This document shows, in pieces, positions 52,273 to 60,814 of a DNA stretch of 64,000 nt. A program made the position numbers and the translations under genes. Numbering within the stretch: the stretch's first letter is position 1; the number at the start of each line of letters is the position of its first letter. The stretch covers positions 186,001 through 250,000 of the forward strand of contig NZ_JAGGJV010000006.1 in NCBI RefSeq assembly GCF_017873135.1, given 5' to 3'. This DNA comes from Rhizobium herbae. Lineage in GTDB: Bacteria; Pseudomonadota; Alphaproteobacteria; Rhizobiales; Rhizobiaceae. The notes under the pieces are model-generated. The model made no database searches. It worked only from the letters and a program-made list of their open reading frames with translations, and was not told where the DNA came from.

Positions 52273-52821
52273 TCAAAATGTCGGCGGCGTGCAGGCGCTG
52301 ATGATTTCGCACGCCACGGGGCCGACACAACGGAATCGGTGGGGGCGGCGGCTTTCGAAATAATAGGCATCGCCGGGTCCAAGGATTCGGCGCTCATCAT
52401 CGACGGTGACTTCGAGCCGCCCGGACAGGACGATCCCGCCTTCTTCCCCATCGTGAACGAGCGGCACTTTGCCTGTATCGGCACCGGGTTGATAACATTC
52501 CTTGAGAATCTGGAGACTCCGGCCAAACAGGCTGTCGCCGATCTGCCGGTAGGAAATCGGTCCCTTGCCGATTTCGACCAGTTCGTCTGCCTGATAGAAG
52601 GCCTTCTTCGGGCGCTCCGGCTCGAATGCGAAAAACTCCGCAAGCCCGATGGGGATGCCGTCAAGGATGCGCTTCAGCGCGCCGACAGATGGATTGGAAG
52701 AATTGGACTCGATCAGCGAGATCGTCGAATTCGTCACGCCCGCCCGCTTGGCCAGCTCCCGTTGCGACAGGTTGTTGAGGATGCGCAGATGGCGCAATCG
52801 GTTTCCGATATCGACCGACAT
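52273..52821 (-). CDS. XRE-cupin transcriptional regulator (PuuR-like)
   Basis: Protein of 182 aa: N-terminal Cro/C1 HTH (RLRHLRILNNLSQRELAKRA, NSTISLIESNSSNPSV) and C-terminal cupin (PLVHDGEEGGIVLSGRLEVT; GPGDAYYFESRRPHRFRC). Regulators of this build (PuuR group) usually repress amine or amino-acid catabolic genes. It is divergent from the omega-amino-acid aminotransferase, its probable target, with a nested dyad just upstream (52832-52857). Confidence 0.92.
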   Translation of the reverse strand: MSVDIGNRLRHLRILNNLSQRELAKRAGVTNSTISLIESNSSNPSVGALKRILDGIPIGLAEFFAFEPERPKKAFYQADELVEIGKGPISYRQIGDSLFGRSLQILKECYQPGADTGKVPLVHDGEEGGIVLSGRLEVTVDDERRILGPGDAYYFESRRPHRFRCVGPVACEIISACTPPTF

Positions 52822-52831
52822 GGATTGTCCC

Positions 52832-52857
52832 GTTTCGCATGTTCGAAATATCGAAAC
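52832..52857. promoter_or_regulatory. Nested dyad GTTTCG-N14-CGAAAC with inner TTCGA-N4-TCGAA
   Basis: A 26-bp interrupted palindrome 10 bp upstream of the XRE-cupin start, in the 142-bp divergent gap to the aminotransferase gene. Outer arms are 52832-52837 and 52852-52857; inner arms 52842-52846 and 52851-52855. The position suits an autoregulatory operator that also controls the aminotransferase. Confidence 0.45.
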
Positions 52858-52963
52858 TATTAAAGATCATGCCATGCTTTTTCAATGCCTTGTGGATCAT
52901 AAGAAAAGGACTTGTTTAGCCATATGAAATCATGGCGTCATCGCGGCTTCACAGGAGGTCGTC

Positions 52964-54301
52964 ATGAACCAGCACAGCAGACAGAACACCCCGGTACTCG
53001 ACAGCTACTGGATGCCGTTTACCGCCAATCGGCAATTCAAGGCGGCACCGCGCCTGCTGGCCTCGGCCGAGGGCATGCATTATACGAGTGTCGACGGGCG
53101 CAGGATCCTCGACGGAACGGCAGGCCTCTGGTGTGTCAATGCCGGTCACGGCCGCCGCCAGATCGCCGCCGCGGTCGAGCGCCAGTTGACCACGCTGGAT
53201 TTCGCCCCCTCCTTCCAGATGGGGCATCCGATCGCCTTCGATTTCGCCGAGCGGCTGGCGGAGATCGCGCCGGGCGGTCCGGACGGAAAACTCGACCGCG
53301 TCTTCTTCACTGGCTCCGGTTCGGAATCCGTCGATACGGCCCTCAAGATCGCCGTCGCCTACCAGCGCTCAATCGGGCAGGGTACGCGCACACGGCTGAT
53401 CGGCCGGGAGCGCGGCTATCACGGCGTCGGCTTCGGCGGCATTTCGGTTGGTGGTCTCGTCAACAACCGCCGGGTCTTTCCGCAGCTTCCCGGCACGGAC
53501 CATCTGCGCCATACTCATGATCCCGCCAAGAATGCGTTCGTGAAGGGGCAGCCGGAGCATGGTGCCGAACTCGCCGACGACCTCGAAAGGCTGGTTGCCT
53601 TGCATGGTGCCGAAACCATCGCGGCCTGCATCGTCGAACCCGTCGCCGGCTCGACCGGTGTGCTCATTCCGCCGAAAGGCTATCTTGAGCGGCTGCGCAA
53701 GATCTGCACCGCCCATGGCATCCTGTTGATTTTCGACGAGGTCATCACCGGCTTCGGTCGCCTCGGCGCCTCATTCGCCACCGACTATTTCGGCGTGACG
53801 CCCGATCTGGTGACCACGGCAAAGGGGCTCACCAACGGCGCGATCCCGATGGGAGCGGTGTTTGCCAGCCGCAAGGTGCATGATGCGTTGATGCACGGGC
53901 CGGAAGGTCAGATCGAACTTTTCCACGGCTACACCTATTCCGGTCACCCGGCAGCCTGTGCGGCCGGCATCGCGACGCTCGATATCTACCGCGACGAAGG
54001 CTTGCTGACGCGGGCGGCGGACCTGCAGGATGACTGGCACGAGGCGATGCATTCCCTCAAGGGGCTTCCCAATGTCAGCGATATCCGGACGATCGGGCTC
54101 ATCGCCGGTATCGAACTCACGCCACGCGATGGCGCTCCCGGCGCGCGCGCCTACGACGTCTTCGTCGATTGTTTCGAGCGCGGCCTTCTCATTCGTGTGA
54201 CCGGCGACATTATCGCCTTCTCGCCGCCGCTGATCGCGGAGAAATCCCATATCGACGACATTGTCTCGATCCTGGGCGATGCTTTGAAGCGGGCGCGGTA
54301 G
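52964..54301 (+). CDS. Omega-amino acid--pyruvate aminotransferase (class III, PLP)
   Basis: Protein of 445 aa of the class III aminotransferases, most like beta-alanine/omega-amino-acid:pyruvate transaminase. It transfers a terminal amino group to pyruvate. Family blocks: DGTAGLWCVNAGHGRRQIA, FTGSGSESVDTALKIAVAYQ, IVEPVAGSTGVLIPP, LIFDEVITGFGRLG, and the PLP lysine in VTTAKGLTNGAIPMG. AGGAGG lies seven bases before the ATG. Probably regulated by the divergent XRE-cupin protein and used in catabolism of beta-alanine, taurine-like or polyamine-derived amines. Confidence 0.93.
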   Translation: MNQHSRQNTPVLDSYWMPFTANRQFKAAPRLLASAEGMHYTSVDGRRILDGTAGLWCVNAGHGRRQIAAAVERQLTTLDFAPSFQMGHPIAFDFAERLAEIAPGGPDGKLDRVFFTGSGSESVDTALKIAVAYQRSIGQGTRTRLIGRERGYHGVGFGGISVGGLVNNRRVFPQLPGTDHLRHTHDPAKNAFVKGQPEHGAELADDLERLVALHGAETIAACIVEPVAGSTGVLIPPKGYLERLRKICTAHGILLIFDEVITGFGRLGASFATDYFGVTPDLVTTAKGLTNGAIPMGAVFASRKVHDALMHGPEGQIELFHGYTYSGHPAACAAGIATLDIYRDEGLLTRAADLQDDWHEAMHSLKGLPNVSDIRTIGLIAGIELTPRDGAPGARAYDVFVDCFERGLLIRVTGDIIAFSPPLIAEKSHIDDIVSILGDALKRAR

Positions 54302-54315
54302 CCAGAATTTCCCCT

Positions 54316-54343
54316 AGGTGCCCGGATCCTTTTCCGGGCACCT
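54316..54343 (+). terminator. Terminator hairpin after the aminotransferase gene
   Basis: Perfect 11-bp stem AGGTGCCCGGA/TCCGGGCACCT with a 6-base loop, 15 bp after the stop codon. No long T-run follows (TCCCCGATT), so termination may be partial or factor-assisted. Confidence 0.6.
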
Positions 54344-54460
54344 TCCCCGATTGCTCGCCGGTTCCTCCACTTCCGCTATCCCTACCAGGCATCACGTTCA
54401 GGTCTCTGTCAGCTTCGGCTGCGTTTTGTGAGCGAATGCGAGAGCACTCAGGGAAAGCGA

Positions 54461-55222
54461 ATGATGAACAAGGCACTGAACATCGTCCTCCAGACGGAAC
54501 GCAAGGACACAGTCTTCAGCCAGGACGAACCGCCTGTCGGAGATTTTTCCTTCAATGCAAAGGTCGCCGACGTCTTCGACGACATGGTCAGCCGCTCGGT
54601 GCCGCATTACGAAGAAATGCAGCGTATGGTCTGCGAACTGGCGCAGGATTTCGCCAAGCCCAATACCAGCCTCTATGATATCGGCTGCTCGACCGCGACG
54701 ACGCTTCTGACACTCGACCCGATCCTCGATCCCAGCGTCAGGTTCGTTGGCGTCGACAACGCGCCCGACATGCTGGAAAAAGCACGCGAGAAGATCGCCC
54801 AGACCGGCACGCAACGGCTGATAGAGTTGCAGACCGCCGATTTGCACAAAGGCTTCTACATGGAGAATGCCAGCGTCGTCACGATGCTGCTCACCTTGCA
54901 GTTCATCCGCCCACTCTATCGCGAGCGGATGATGAAGACGATCTATTCGGGCCTCAACGATCAGGGTTGCCTGCTGCTGATCGAAAAATTGACGAGTGAG
55001 GACACCACGTTCAACCGCCTGTTCATTCAGCATTACTACGATTTCAAGCGCCGTAACGGCTATTCGGAGATCGAGATTTCCAAGAAACGCGAAGCGCTGG
55101 AAAATGTCCTTATTCCCTATCGCCTTGAAGAGAACGTCCTGCTTCTCAAGGAAACAGGGTTCCGGCATGTCGAGATATTTTTCCGCTGGTACAATTTCTG
55201 CGGAATCATCGCTGTCAAATAA
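54461..55222 (+). CDS. cmoA: CmoA homologue (carboxy-S-adenosyl-methionine synthase family)
   Basis: Protein of 253 aa closely resembling E. coli CmoA (247 aa), which makes carboxy-SAM from SAM and prephenate for tRNA U34 modification. Matching blocks: VADVFDDMVSRSVPHYEEM, LYDIGCSTATTL, FVGVDNAPDMLEKAREKI, ENASVVTMLLTLQFIRP, YDFKRRNGYSEIEISKKREA. The Arg of KKREALENV aligns with the carboxy-SAM-binding Arg199 of CmoA as I recall it. ATG at 54461 follows AGGGAAAGC. Its neighbour is not cmoB but a membrane ICMT-like methyltransferase 11 bp downstream, which is unusual. Confidence 0.82.
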   Translation: MMNKALNIVLQTERKDTVFSQDEPPVGDFSFNAKVADVFDDMVSRSVPHYEEMQRMVCELAQDFAKPNTSLYDIGCSTATTLLTLDPILDPSVRFVGVDNAPDMLEKAREKIAQTGTQRLIELQTADLHKGFYMENASVVTMLLTLQFIRPLYRERMMKTIYSGLNDQGCLLLIEKLTSEDTTFNRLFIQHYYDFKRRNGYSEIEISKKREALENVLIPYRLEENVLLLKETGFRHVEIFFRWYNFCGIIAVK

Positions 55223-55233
55223 TCGAGAAAAAA

Positions 55234-55977
55234 ATGAAATCCTTGATGATATCCATCGGAAACTTCCTATTCCGGTATCGAAACCAGGTCTTCCCGCTGA
55301 TCATCGTTGCGCTGTTTCTTTCCGCACCCCCCGCGACAGAAATATTTGGCAGCACAACGCTTGAATATGCGGTTGAGATCGCCGCTTGGTTCATTGTCTT
55401 TTTGGGCCTCCTGTTCCGTGCGACAGTGATCGGATATGCCTATATCCAGCGTGGTGGTCTGAATAAAAAGGTCTACGCCAAGAATCTCGTCACCGAAGGC
55501 ATGTTCAGCATCTGCCGCAATCCGCTATACGTCGGAAATGTGCTGATCTATTCAGCCCTCTTCATCATTCATGGCGAACCGGTCGTGATGGTCACCGGCA
55601 TCCTGCTGTTCTGCTTCATGTATCAATGCATCGTCTATGCGGAAGAAGCATTTCTCGAAGACAAGTTCGGCGAAGGATACAAGGCCTATTGCGCCGATGT
55701 CCCGCGCTGGATCCCACGCTTCGGCAAATTCTCACAAGCCACGGACGGTATGGCCTTCAATGGCAAGCGCGTCATCGCCAAGGATTACTCCACTGCATCC
55801 GCGACGCTGATCACCTTGCTGCTGGCGAAGATTTACGAGCATGCGGCGGCAGCCGGTCCGACCAACGTTCGGTATCTGTCTATTCTCGTCGCGCTGATCG
55901 CTCTCACGGGCGTCGCCACCGCGCTTGTCAGCGGGCTCAAGAAACGCGGTGTTTTCAGCGAGAGCAAGTTGGCTTGA
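55234..55977 (+). CDS. Membrane methyltransferase of the isoprenylcysteine carboxyl methyltransferase (ICMT/PEMT-like) family
   Basis: Protein of 247 aa with about six hydrophobic helices. The ICMT/PEMT-like core is present: VTEGMFSICRNPLYVGNVLI (the RNPLYVGN SAM motif near residue 92) and the later EEAFLEDKFGEGYKAYCADVPRWIP (in part, EEAFLEDKFG and YCADVPRW). The distal 70 residues add two helices. It begins 11 bp after the CmoA homologue, so they are co-transcribed. The substrate in bacteria is usually unknown (lipid or small molecule). A link to carboxy-SAM would be new. Confidence 0.85.
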   Translation: MKSLMISIGNFLFRYRNQVFPLIIVALFLSAPPATEIFGSTTLEYAVEIAAWFIVFLGLLFRATVIGYAYIQRGGLNKKVYAKNLVTEGMFSICRNPLYVGNVLIYSALFIIHGEPVVMVTGILLFCFMYQCIVYAEEAFLEDKFGEGYKAYCADVPRWIPRFGKFSQATDGMAFNGKRVIAKDYSTASATLITLLLAKIYEHAAAAGPTNVRYLSILVALIALTGVATALVSGLKKRGVFSESKLA

Positions 55978-56069
55978 AGCGGCGAGGCTCGGCAGCCCCA
56001 TAGCCGGGGACAGTTGACCCAAAACGGGGATCGCTTATCGCCGCGTTAACGGCCTCCAACGGTTTACCG

Positions 56070-56092
56070 CAATCAATCGCGATCCTTGATTG
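56070..56092. promoter_or_regulatory. Inverted repeat CAATCAA-N9-TTGATTG upstream of the ExsH-like gene
   Basis: Perfect 7-bp arms (56070-56076 and 56086-56092) with a 9-base spacer, 104 bp before the ExsH-like start, in the 218-bp gap after the ICMT-like gene. The 16-bp half-site period suits a dimeric regulator. No candidate binder is adjacent. Confidence 0.4.
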
Positions 56093-56195
56093 GGAAAATG
56101 CTGCGCCACGATAGTCTGGGCGCAGCCGAGCTGCCATTTATTTATTCGCAATGGTCGCCGTCGGCTGTCATCAGCATCGCCGACAGGAGACAGCC

Positions 56196-57587
56196 ATGCG
56201 CAAAACGGTTCTGAACGCCCTAGGGGAAACCCTGTTTTACAGCGACAGTTCGACCGGATTTTTCTCGGCGACCGGCTCCGGTCCGACTTTGTACGGGACG
56301 GCGGGCAACGATTCCATGTGGGGCGATAGCGCCGTGAACGTGACGATGATCGGCGGGACGGGCGACGACATCTATTACCTCTATTCGGCGATCAACCGGG
56401 CCTCCGAGGCCGCCGGCCAGGGCATCGACACCATCAGCACCTGGATGAGCTACACCCTCCCGGAAAATTTCGAGAACCTTACCGTCACCGGCGATCTGCG
56501 CTATGCCTTTGGAAATTCCGCCGACAACATCATCAAGGGCGCCTCCGGGCGGCAGACGCTGGATGGCGGTGATGGCAATGATGTGCTCATTGGCGGTGCC
56601 GGCGCGGATACGTTCATTTTCACCAAGGGCAACGGCAGCGACCTGATCACCGATTTTGCGTCGGCCGATATCGTCCGGCTGAACGATTACTCGCTGACAT
56701 CCTTCGATCAGCTTCTCGACAATATCACGCAGGAGGGTGCAAATCTCCGGCTCGACCTCGGCGACGGGGAAAGCCTGGTCTTTGCCGACAAGGCCATCAC
56801 GGATCTGAATGCCAGCCAGTTCGAGCTGAGTCTGGACCGCTCGGCTCTGACGCAGACGTTCAATGATAATTTCAACACACTTCAGCTGGTCAATGGGACG
56901 GGCGGCGTGTGGGAGGCAAAATACTGGTGGGCGCCGGACAAGGGCGCCACCCTGTCGGGAAACGGCGAACTTCAGTGGTACGTCAATCCGCTCTATGCGC
57001 CGACCGCGGCCGCCAATCCATTTTCAATTGATAACGGCGTGCTGACGATCACTGCTGAGCAGACGCCCGCCTCGATCAGCGCCGAGGTTGACGGATATGA
57101 CTACACCTCCGGCATGCTGACGACGCATGCGTCCTTTGCGCAGACCTACGGCTATTTCGAAATCCGCGCCGATATGCCGGACGACAAAGGCGTATGGCCG
57201 GCTTTCTGGCTGCTTCCGGAGGACGGCTCCTGGCCGCCGGAGCTGGACGTCGTGGAGATGCGCGGCCAGGACCCGAACACCGTGCATGTGACCGTTCATT
57301 CGAACGAAACCGGATCGCAGACCTCGGTTTCCTCGGCTGTCAGCGTCTCCGATACCGAAGGCTTCCATACCTACGGCGTCCTGTGGCAGGAGGACGAGAT
57401 CGTCTGGTACATCGACGATGTGGCCGTAGCCCGTGCCGATACGCCCTCCGACATGCATGAACCGATGTACATGCTGGTCAATCTCGCTGTCGGCGGCATG
57501 GCCGGCACGCCGACCGATGGGCTGCCGGATGGTTCGGAGATGAAGATCGACTATATCCGGGCCTATACGCTGGACGATCTCGCCTAA
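56196..57587 (+). CDS. exsH: ExsH-like RTX endo-beta-glycanase (GH16)
   Basis: Protein of 463 aa, matching the size and layout of S. meliloti ExsH, a type I-secreted endo-1,3-1,4-beta-glycanase that trims succinoglycan. The N-terminal 210 residues hold calcium-binding RTX-type repeats (GGTGDDIYYL; LDGGDGNDVLIGGAGADTF). The C-terminal half is a GH16 domain with the catalytic motif ELDVVEMRG (two Glu) near residue 348 and YGYFEIRADMPDDKGVWPAFW before it. No Sec signal is present, as expected for PrsDE-type export. ATG at 56196 follows AGGAGA. Confidence 0.85.
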   Translation: MRKTVLNALGETLFYSDSSTGFFSATGSGPTLYGTAGNDSMWGDSAVNVTMIGGTGDDIYYLYSAINRASEAAGQGIDTISTWMSYTLPENFENLTVTGDLRYAFGNSADNIIKGASGRQTLDGGDGNDVLIGGAGADTFIFTKGNGSDLITDFASADIVRLNDYSLTSFDQLLDNITQEGANLRLDLGDGESLVFADKAITDLNASQFELSLDRSALTQTFNDNFNTLQLVNGTGGVWEAKYWWAPDKGATLSGNGELQWYVNPLYAPTAAANPFSIDNGVLTITAEQTPASISAEVDGYDYTSGMLTTHASFAQTYGYFEIRADMPDDKGVWPAFWLLPEDGSWPPELDVVEMRGQDPNTVHVTVHSNETGSQTSVSSAVSVSDTEGFHTYGVLWQEDEIVWYIDDVAVARADTPSDMHEPMYMLVNLAVGGMAGTPTDGLPDGSEMKIDYIRAYTLDDLA

Positions 57588-58816
57588 CTGCGCTCTTCCC
57601 AGACCTTCGCGAGTTCGACGATGGTCTGGACGGCCTTTTCCATGTCCTGCCGGCTGATCCATTCGAGCGGCGAGTGGAAAGCATGGCCGCCGGCGAAGAT
57701 GTTGGGGCAGGGCAGGCCCATGAACGACAGGCGCGAACCATCGGTGCCGCCACGAATGCTGCCGCGCACCGGCTCCATGCCCGCGCGCCGGATGGCCTCG
57801 ACGGCGTTTTCCATGATCTCCGGGTGGCGATCGAGGACCACCTTCATGTTGCGATACTGCTGCTTGACCTCGAATGTGTAGGAGGAACCGGGATAGTCCG
57901 GCATGACATCCTGCACGATCGCCTCGATCATGGCCTCCTTGGCGTCAAGACCCTCGTCATCGAAGTCTCGGACGATCAGGCTGATTGTCGCTTTTTCCAT
58001 CGAGCCGGTCACGCCCGTGGGGTGAATGAAGCCCTCCTTGCCGGACGTCGTTTCGGGCGCAATGTGTTTCGGCAGCCGGTCGATGATGGCGCCGGCGATC
58101 TTGATCGCATTCTCCATCTTACCCTTGGCAAAACCCGGATGAATGGCAACACCCTGGATGGTGATGTCGACGCCATCGGCCGAAAATGTTTCATCCTCGA
58201 TATGGCCGGCCGTTTCACCGTCCATGGTATAGGCAAACTGGGCACCGAGTTTCCTCAGATCGACCTTGTCGACCCCGCGTCCGACCTCCTCGTCCACGGT
58301 AAAGAGGATTTTGATCGTCCCGTGTTTGATGTCCGGATTGTCGACTAGGAATTGCGCGGCTGTCATGATCTCGGCAAGGCCGGCCTTGTCGTCGGCGCCG
58401 AGCAATGTCGTGCCATCGGTGGTGATGATGTCGTTGCCGATCTGGTCGCGCAGCGCCGGATTGTCTGAAACGCGGATGATCTGCTGCGAATCGCCCCAAA
58501 GCTGGATGTCGCCGCCGGCATAGGCGCGGATCATCTGCGGCTTGACGTTCGTTCCGGTGAAATCGGGCGCCGTATCCATGTGCGAGCAGAAGCAGATGAC
58601 AGGTACCGGCTTATCGACATTGGATGGAATGGTCGCGTAGATGTAGCCGTACTCGTCGAGATGCGCATCCAAAAGCCCGATCGCCAGCAATTCCTCGACC
58701 AGCAGGCGGCCGAGATTCTTCTGCTTTTCGGTCGAGGGTTGTGTCGCCGATTTAGGATCCGACTGGGTGTCGATCACGACGTAGCGAAGGAAGCGGTCGG
58801 TAACGGTGTCAGGCAT
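57584..58816 (-). CDS. pepT: Peptidase T (tripeptide aminopeptidase)
   Basis: Protein of 410 aa (E. coli PepT is 408) of the M20B family; cleaves the N-terminal residue of tripeptides in the cytoplasm with two zinc ions. Motifs: FCSHMDTAPDF (His and Asp), GADDKAGLAEIM, FTVDEEVGRG, MDGETAG, and C-terminal GGTDGSRLSFMGLPCPN. The ATG at 58816 (MPDTVTDRF) follows GGAG seven bases upstream, and the extra upstream codons are rejected. The 3' end overlaps the ExsH-like 3' end by 4 bp (convergent). Confidence 0.95.
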   Translation of the reverse strand: MPDTVTDRFLRYVVIDTQSDPKSATQPSTEKQKNLGRLLVEELLAIGLLDAHLDEYGYIYATIPSNVDKPVPVICFCSHMDTAPDFTGTNVKPQMIRAYAGGDIQLWGDSQQIIRVSDNPALRDQIGNDIITTDGTTLLGADDKAGLAEIMTAAQFLVDNPDIKHGTIKILFTVDEEVGRGVDKVDLRKLGAQFAYTMDGETAGHIEDETFSADGVDITIQGVAIHPGFAKGKMENAIKIAGAIIDRLPKHIAPETTSGKEGFIHPTGVTGSMEKATISLIVRDFDDEGLDAKEAMIEAIVQDVMPDYPGSSYTFEVKQQYRNMKVVLDRHPEIMENAVEAIRRAGMEPVRGSIRGGTDGSRLSFMGLPCPNIFAGGHAFHSPLEWISRQDMEKAVQTIVELAKVWEERS

Positions 58817-58992
58817 GGCTTGCTCCATTCCATGTGCATCAAGTGACTTTCTGTAGGCTTCACAGGTGGCGCCGTGAAGACTCTTCAGAGAAAAAGGCCA
58901 TTCAAAAAGCCGTAGATCAGAACGCGGAAAACCTGCGACATTCCGCAAGACACGTGGCATAAGGGCGCCGCAACATTCTTGGGCACCGCAAC

Positions 58993-60615
58993 ATGATCCG
59001 TATCGAAAATATCAGCAAGCAGCTGAGCCATCGCATTCTCTTCATCGAGGCTTCCGCCGCGCTCAACAAGGGCGAGAAGATCGGTCTTGTCGGCCCGAAC
59101 GGCGCGGGCAAGACGACCGTCTTCCGGATGATCACCGGCGAGGAGCAGCCCGACGAAGGACAGGTGGCGGTGGAGAAGGGCGTCACCATCGGCTACTTCA
59201 ATCAGGATGTGGGCGAGATGGAAGGGCGCAGCGCGGTCGCCGAAGTCATGGACGGTGCAGGCCCGGTGAGCATCGTTGCCGCCGAATTGCACGAGCTTGA
59301 GTCGGCCATGGTCGATCCCGACCGGCTGGACGAGATGGATGCCATCATCGAGCGCTACGGCGAAGTTCAGGCGCGCTATGAAGAACTGGACGGCTATGCG
59401 CTCGACGGACGTGCGCGCGAAGTGCTGGCGGGCCTGAGTTTTAGCGAAGAGATGATGGACGGCGATGTCGGCAAGCTGTCGGGCGGCTGGAAGATGCGCG
59501 TGGCGCTCGCCCGCATTCTGCTCATGCGCCCCGATGTCATGCTGCTCGACGAGCCGAGCAACCATCTGGATCTGGAAAGCTTGATCTGGCTGGAGGAATT
59601 CCTGAAAGGCTACGAGGGCGCGCTTCTGATGACCTCGCACGACCGCGAGTTCATGAACCGCATCGTCACCAAGCTGATCGAGATCGACGGCGGCGGGCTG
59701 ACGACCTATTCGGGCGACTACGAATTCTACGAGCAGCAGCGAGCGCTGAACGAGAAGCACCAGCTGGCGCAATTCGAGCGGCAGCAGGCGATGCTCGCCA
59801 AGGAAATCAAGTTCATCGAGCGCTTCAAGGCGCGCGCCTCGCATGCGGCCCAGGTGCAAAGCCGCGTGAAGAAGCTGGACAAGATCGAACGGGTCGAACC
59901 GCCGAAGCGCCGTCAGGTCGTCGCGTTCGAATTCCAACCGGCGCCGCGCTCCGGAGAGGATGTGATCAACCTGAAGAACGTGCACAAGAGCTATGGCAGC
60001 CGCAGCATCTATGAGGGGCTGGACTTCATGGTGCGGCGCAAGGAGCGCTGGTGCATCATGGGCATCAACGGCGCCGGAAAATCCACGCTGTTGAAGCTGG
60101 TGACCGGCTCGACCGAGCCGGACAAGGGAACCGTCGCGCTCGGCGCCAGCGTCAAGATGGGTTATTTCGCCCAGCACGCCATGGATCTTCTGGACGGCGA
60201 GCGCACCGTGTTCGAGACGCTGGAACATGAATTCCCGCGTGCCGGTCAAGGCCCGCTGCGGTCTCTGGCAGGCTGCTTCGGCTTTTCCGGTGATGATGTC
60301 GAAAAGCGGTGCCGGGTGCTGTCCGGTGGCGAGAAGGCGCGGCTGGTCATGGCGATCATGTTGTTCGACCCGCCCAATCTTCTGGTGCTCGACGAGCCGA
60401 CCAACCACCTGGACCTCGACACCAAGGAAATGCTGATCAAGGCCCTGTCCGAATACGAGGGCACGATGCTTTTCGTCTCGCACGACCGGCATTTCCTCGG
60501 CGCGCTGTCGAATCGGGTGCTGGAACTGACGCCTGACGGCATTCACGAATATGGCGGTGGCTACACGGAATATGTGGCGCGCACCGGCCATGAAGCGCCG
60601 GGTCTGCGGAGCTGA
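58993..60615 (+). CDS. ABC-F family ATPase
   Basis: Protein of 540 aa with two ABC domains and no membrane part, as in ABC-F proteins that act on the ribosome. Domain 1: GPNGAGKTT, LSGGWKMR, LLDEPSNHLD. Domain 2 (from about 320): GINGAGKST, LSGGEKARL, LDEPTNHLD. The charged linker lies between (about 250-310: KHQLAQFERQQAMLAKEIKF). It is divergent from pepT. It is one of the housekeeping-type rhizobial ABC-F ATPases; which subgroup (Uup/YheS/EttA-like) is not certain. Confidence 0.93.
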   Translation: MIRIENISKQLSHRILFIEASAALNKGEKIGLVGPNGAGKTTVFRMITGEEQPDEGQVAVEKGVTIGYFNQDVGEMEGRSAVAEVMDGAGPVSIVAAELHELESAMVDPDRLDEMDAIIERYGEVQARYEELDGYALDGRAREVLAGLSFSEEMMDGDVGKLSGGWKMRVALARILLMRPDVMLLDEPSNHLDLESLIWLEEFLKGYEGALLMTSHDREFMNRIVTKLIEIDGGGLTTYSGDYEFYEQQRALNEKHQLAQFERQQAMLAKEIKFIERFKARASHAAQVQSRVKKLDKIERVEPPKRRQVVAFEFQPAPRSGEDVINLKNVHKSYGSRSIYEGLDFMVRRKERWCIMGINGAGKSTLLKLVTGSTEPDKGTVALGASVKMGYFAQHAMDLLDGERTVFETLEHEFPRAGQGPLRSLAGCFGFSGDDVEKRCRVLSGGEKARLVMAIMLFDPPNLLVLDEPTNHLDLDTKEMLIKALSEYEGTMLFVSHDRHFLGALSNRVLELTPDGIHEYGGGYTEYVARTGHEAPGLRS

Positions 60616-60814
60616 GGCAAAGTGGCGAGTGTTTGCCGGGCAGTCGGTGACGAAGGCGAAAGCCAACGAACCCCGGTTTTGACCTCACCGCCACGGCCAG
60701 CGGGGGAAATAGATTGGTATCGAAGCTCTATGACAAGGCTGCGTTCGTGCCCTTTTGGCGGTTATGGCACAATGTCTAACTTGCAAACTGGTTTGCTCGC
60801 CGCAATCATAGGGA

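Noticed and set aside
58885-60666. 593-codon open frame on the minus strand
   Set aside because: Exactly antisense to the ABC-F ATPase gene; composition is the His/Arg/Leu-rich pattern of a reverse-frame shadow in GC-rich DNA.
60616-60814. Possible sigma-54 promoter (TGGCAC ... TTGCA near 60765-60785)
   Set aside because: The spacing between the GG and GC elements is about 10 bases instead of 4-5, so it does not fit the -24/-12 consensus.
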